NCBI GenBank assembly: GCA_038373865.1
Contig: JAXGGA010001605.1
Span: 1-64,000, forward strand
Length of the DNA stretch: 64,000 bases
Direction: 5' to 3'
Source: Uloborus plumipes
Taxonomy: Eukaryota > Arthropoda > Arachnida > Araneae > Uloboridae
The notes under the pieces: model-generated
The model's input: the letters and a program-made list of their open reading frames with translations, nothing else
Databases searched by the model: none
Told to the model about the DNA's origin: nothing
Translations under genes and position numbers: made by a program
Shown here: in pieces, positions 60,940 through 64,000 of the stretch
Layout: the number at the start of each line of letters is the position of its first letter
How positions within the stretch are numbered: the first letter of the stretch is position 1

Positions 60940-61550
60940 ACTTGATGGACACACTATTTACTTTCCACATAATCTCCAGCACACTTACCTCATCGATACA
61001 CTTATCTCATCGTTTTACCAGAGCCTCAATTTCAACTGCACAAAATTCTTTTTGCAGCTGGTCTCATCTAAAGTAAGACGTAGGACCCTGCTCCACAATG
61101 ACGTAAAGCAAAGCGGATTACATAGTGTTCCTATGGAAAGTACCCGGTTTTTCGGTTTCTGCTTACGGTTTCGGTCGCGTTTTCCGCTGATGTAGAGCAG
61201 GGCCCTTAATGTTGAAAATCGTTGTCATCTGCCAATTTCATGAAGTAAATGCTTGAGTGGACCAAACAAATAAAAATTCCAAGGGGTCAAGTCTGGGATA
61301 AAAGTTGGACATTGCAGTATTGAAGACATTTTGTACAGATGTCGACGACATTCAACATGGATTCCTACTGTGCACTGTTAAAACTACAGGTTGTACAAGG
61401 CTCCTTTAAGGGTGAAATGTTGTAGCACCAGCAGCACTCCCTGAAAGGTACCAGCTTTCAGGAGTTGCCGCTGTTGGGAATAAAAATATATGATGATTGC
61501 ATCAATGCTGTTGGAGATTATGTGGAGGGGAAAATTCAAGGGTAGTAAAT
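60940..61550 (-). pseudogene. Mariner/IS630-type transposase remnants
   Basis: On the minus strand FIPDLTPWNFYLFGPLK at about 61310-61265 matches the C-terminal SPDLxPxDFHLFGPLK block of mariner-type transposases, and LLHEIGR follows. Past a small inverted-repeat insertion (61082-61203), EFCAVEIEALVKRWDKCIDE-like codons continue to about 60985. On the plus strand at 61490-61550 a short CINAVGDYVEGK block matches the end of a second such protein. All are broken by stops. Confidence 0.6.
61082..61203. mobile_element. 122-bp MITE-like inverted repeat
   Basis: GGACCCTGCTCCACAATGAC and the inverse of GGGCCCTGCTCTACATCAGC bound a short GC-richer segment that interrupts the transposase remnant. The target duplication is not clear. 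Confidence 0.5.
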
Positions 61551-63060
61551 TATTTTTTTATTACCATTTGTGACTTACGTAATGGATTAGCCTCATATTA
61601 ACACATTCCTTTACAGTGAGAGTAAATGCAAATGCAACACAAAAAACCGAATTGCAATACATTGTTTAAAAGTTAAAACAGCAATAAAACTTTAAGTACC
61701 AAAAAAAAATCAAGTGAAACGCAAAAAGTTAAAAATTGCGATATTAACAGCCAAAATATTCTTTAAGAGAAACGTAGTTTCAGTAATTACTTTTCCAATA
61801 AAAGTATTTTTAAAGAAGCAACTAGTTTCATGCAATTTTGGTATTATCAACATCAAAAATACTATTTCAAATGTAACACATGTTTTTTTTTTCTTGTACT
61901 CTTTTTTCTGAGAATTCATAATGAAGGTTTTGAGTGAATAATTAGAAAAATGTTAAACGCTACGTGCTATTTTACTCACTCATTTATTTTTCTCTAAAAA
62001 CTATTGTACTCACCCAATCGCGGGCAATTCTTCAATCACACCCCTCGATGCCCGGTCTTTTAGCTATGCACTTGAAAAAAAAAAATTGCAGCGATTTTCC
62101 GGAATCTTTCTCACTGGAATCGCTTTTAGCCGTAAACGAGTTCAGGAAATTTAATTAATTCATTTTTCACACTTTAATACTTCATCAAGAATACAAATCT
62201 CTATTAAGTAATCCAGATTGTTCATTTGACCGTCTTTGATGTCTCTAAATTTATTTCTCTAAATTTATTTTTCTTCTCTTAAGTCATTCATTAGTATTCA
62301 GCAGGAATAGACCTATTTTCTAAAAAGTTTAAGTACGATAATCTAACTCATTAATATTTTACCCCGTTTATAGCAAACTTAACATAAAAGTTTAAGAATT
62401 TAATTATAACATATAGAGAAACAAAAAAAGGGGCTACAAAAAAATTTAAAATAAATAAATACTTAAAAATGAAAACTTTAGTGGTAGGGAACTGAGGTTG
62501 GTTTCTCTGTGTCTCAAACCTCTGTGAGGGAATAGTTGGACTTGTGTGTACATTAACAGGCTTTGTTGTGTTCGAAATATCTCGACAACAACAACATCTC
62601 TTTTCAATATTTGATCTTATGATTTGAACAATGTTCTCTTCAGCTTTGACCAGTAAAATCAGTATTAACTCCTATTGACACATAAAGAATTACACGAATT
62701 ACGAACTGAAATGTTTATTTGCTTCAAACAAATGTTAAGAAAATTCATTTCTTACAAAACATATGAGCAAAAACCCGTTTTTGTCTTGTTTTTCAAGTTT
62801 TTTTTTCTTTAATTTATTCAAAAAAAAAATCTGAACATTAAATAATGCAGAAAAATTTAAAGAAGTCAGCAGTAGTTGTGCGGAAAAAAGTTTGAAGAAC
62901 TTTTTCTTACTTGTCCAATATTTATAGCAGTTATTGAAGTCTCATATTAATCTTATGTGCTATCATCATTGTAGAAGATAAAAATATTTTTTCCTGTTTT
63001 ATTTTGGCACAAAAGAAGCTGTCTTATTCCGACCAACTTTCCCATATCTGAATAATTCAT
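61551..63060. other. No recognisable feature
   Basis: AT-rich with short frames only. Confidence 0.5.
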
Positions 63061-63320
63061 ATTCTTTTCGGGTCAGCATAGCACCAGAAAATAAAATTTT
63101 GAGATTTGTAAAAGAGTTAAATAAGCAATACAAAACTGTTTTACTTCGTCGAAAAGTATTTTCTAAGTTTGATGACGTAATGGGTGCAGGTCAAACGCTC
63201 TCCTGGGAAATTTACGCAACGTACGATTATGAAAATTGGTACAAAATTAATCCGCATACTGGTCGTTTGCGTCTCGAGCTTGAAATTTTTTTAATTCGCC
63301 CTAGATTTTTTAAAATTTAA
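63061..63320 (+). other. Unidentified open stretch
   Basis: The frame to 63320 reads AGQTLSWEIYATYDYENWYK with a composition more protein-like than its surroundings. A possible splice acceptor (pyrimidine tract then GGTCAG) lies at 63073. I do not recognise the family, and it may be chance or a transposon relic. Confidence 0.2.
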
Positions 63321-63562
63321 TTAAAACTATATAATTCATAGCGTATTCCACCACTTTTTGTACTATATGCAACATTACTTATGAATGACAACAGTCTTAA
63401 GTCAAATCTTAAGAACAAGCGATATTATTATTCTCGCGATATTATTATTCAATTGCATCATTAGTTGGTTATCATGAATGTTGATGTTGAGTTTTGTTTT
63501 AATAAATGTAGTATTTTAAATGTTATTACTGAATATTCCTTATGGTACTTTTACGAAAACAT

Positions 63563-63706
63563 AACATGGCGCAGTCGAAAGAGTGAATCCTATTTCAAAG
63601 AACAAAAAAAAAAAAATATGGAATATTATCGACCACTGATGGGCCTCAGTTTAGAAGGAAATGTGGCGAATAATTGGCGGAAATTTCAACTGCAGTGTTA
63701 CGTTTA
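63563..63706 (+). pseudogene. gag: Start of a third LTR element: primer site and gag N-terminus
   Basis: TGGCGCAGTCG at 63566 looks like a tRNA-Ser-type primer site. About 50 bases later an ATG (63619) begins MEYYRPLMGLSLEGNVANNW, the LEGNVAxNW motif of many gypsy/BEL-like Gag N-termini. After about 29 codons it is interrupted at 63707 by a CAGGGTG element end. The upstream LTR could not be delimited. Confidence 0.55.
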
Positions 63707-63708
63707 TA

Positions 63709-64000
63709 CAGGGTGTCCACTCCTATCGTGGACCAATAGCTAATTTCTAAACCGTTAGAGATACGCATATAGTTCATTTAGGAAAAAATCTCCAAATTAC
63801 GAAAGGAATTTTGAGTCTATTCAGTGTTTTTCAAAAAATCAAATTTTGAAAGAGTTATGAAATTTAAATTTTTATACAGCCCTCCAGTCCTATCAATCAT
63901 ATTTAGTAAAACATTCTTGACACTGTAACGTTTAAAACTAAAAAAAAAATCACTCTTTTACCACAAAAATTGACCGAGTTATGACGTTTTGAAAAATCAA
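63709..64000. mobile_element. Left end of a CAGGGTGTCC element, running off the window
   Basis: CAGGGTGTCCACTCCTATCG follows TA (63707-63708), as expected for a Tc1/mariner-type terminus. It cuts the gag fragment. The other end is outside the window; an internal CAGCCCTCCAGTCCTATC at 63878 may be a related sequence. Confidence 0.5.

Overview
This is AT-rich eukaryotic DNA that I read as a gene-poor, transposon-filled intergenic or intronic stretch from an arthropod, most probably a spider. The case for a spider is inference. It rests on the Gag N-terminus and the integrase/RT wording of the second LTR retrotransposon, which resemble elements I know to be common in spider genomes, and on the mix of Tc1/mariner, Helitron, hAT-type and LTR elements. 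I found no convincing host gene, no rRNA or tRNA gene and no CRISPR array. Almost every long open frame belongs to a transposon or a simple repeat.

Layout. 0-3.1 kb: a truncated MITE, a 599-bp MITE and a dispersed repeat with a 39-bp tandem array. 3.9-4.0 kb: a (TG)n tract. 4.8-5.7 kb: a decayed mariner-like element with TA duplications. 6.4-8.1 kb: a foldback element whose arms are tandem arrays of a ~16-bp unit, flanked by a perfect 10-bp target duplication. 9.4-20.7 kb: a four-level nest. An outer TA-flanked inverted-repeat element holds a second TA-flanked element with ~125-bp terminal inverted repeats; that one holds a Ty3/gypsy element (gag-pol on the minus strand, 4-bp target duplication), two Helitrons and a broken transposon-type gene. 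21.5-23.9 kb: a hAT-type MITE and a nearly complete Tc1 element. 25.8-31.6 kb: MITEs nested in MITEs and old dispersed repeats. 33.1-34.2 kb: a decayed Tc1-like element. 35.0-41.4 kb: two non-autonomous Helitrons and a ~260-bp-arm hairpin. 43.2-51.3 kb: a Helitron split by a young Ty3/gypsy element. 53.5-64 kb: scattered MITEs, a tRNA-derived SINE, mariner remnants and the start of another LTR element.

The most unusual item is the LTR element at 44103-51087. Its pol order is protease, integrase, reverse transcriptase, RNase H. That is the Ty1/copia-like order inside a Ty3/gypsy-type element, as described for the Gmr1 group. Its two LTRs differ by about eight substitutions in ~785 bp, so it is a recent insertion, although the coding region carries one homopolymer frameshift, one in-frame stop and one further frameshift. 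The second most unusual item is the 6415-8103 foldback element. The elements do not form a pathway together; the window records successive insertions, whose order can be read from which element interrupts which.
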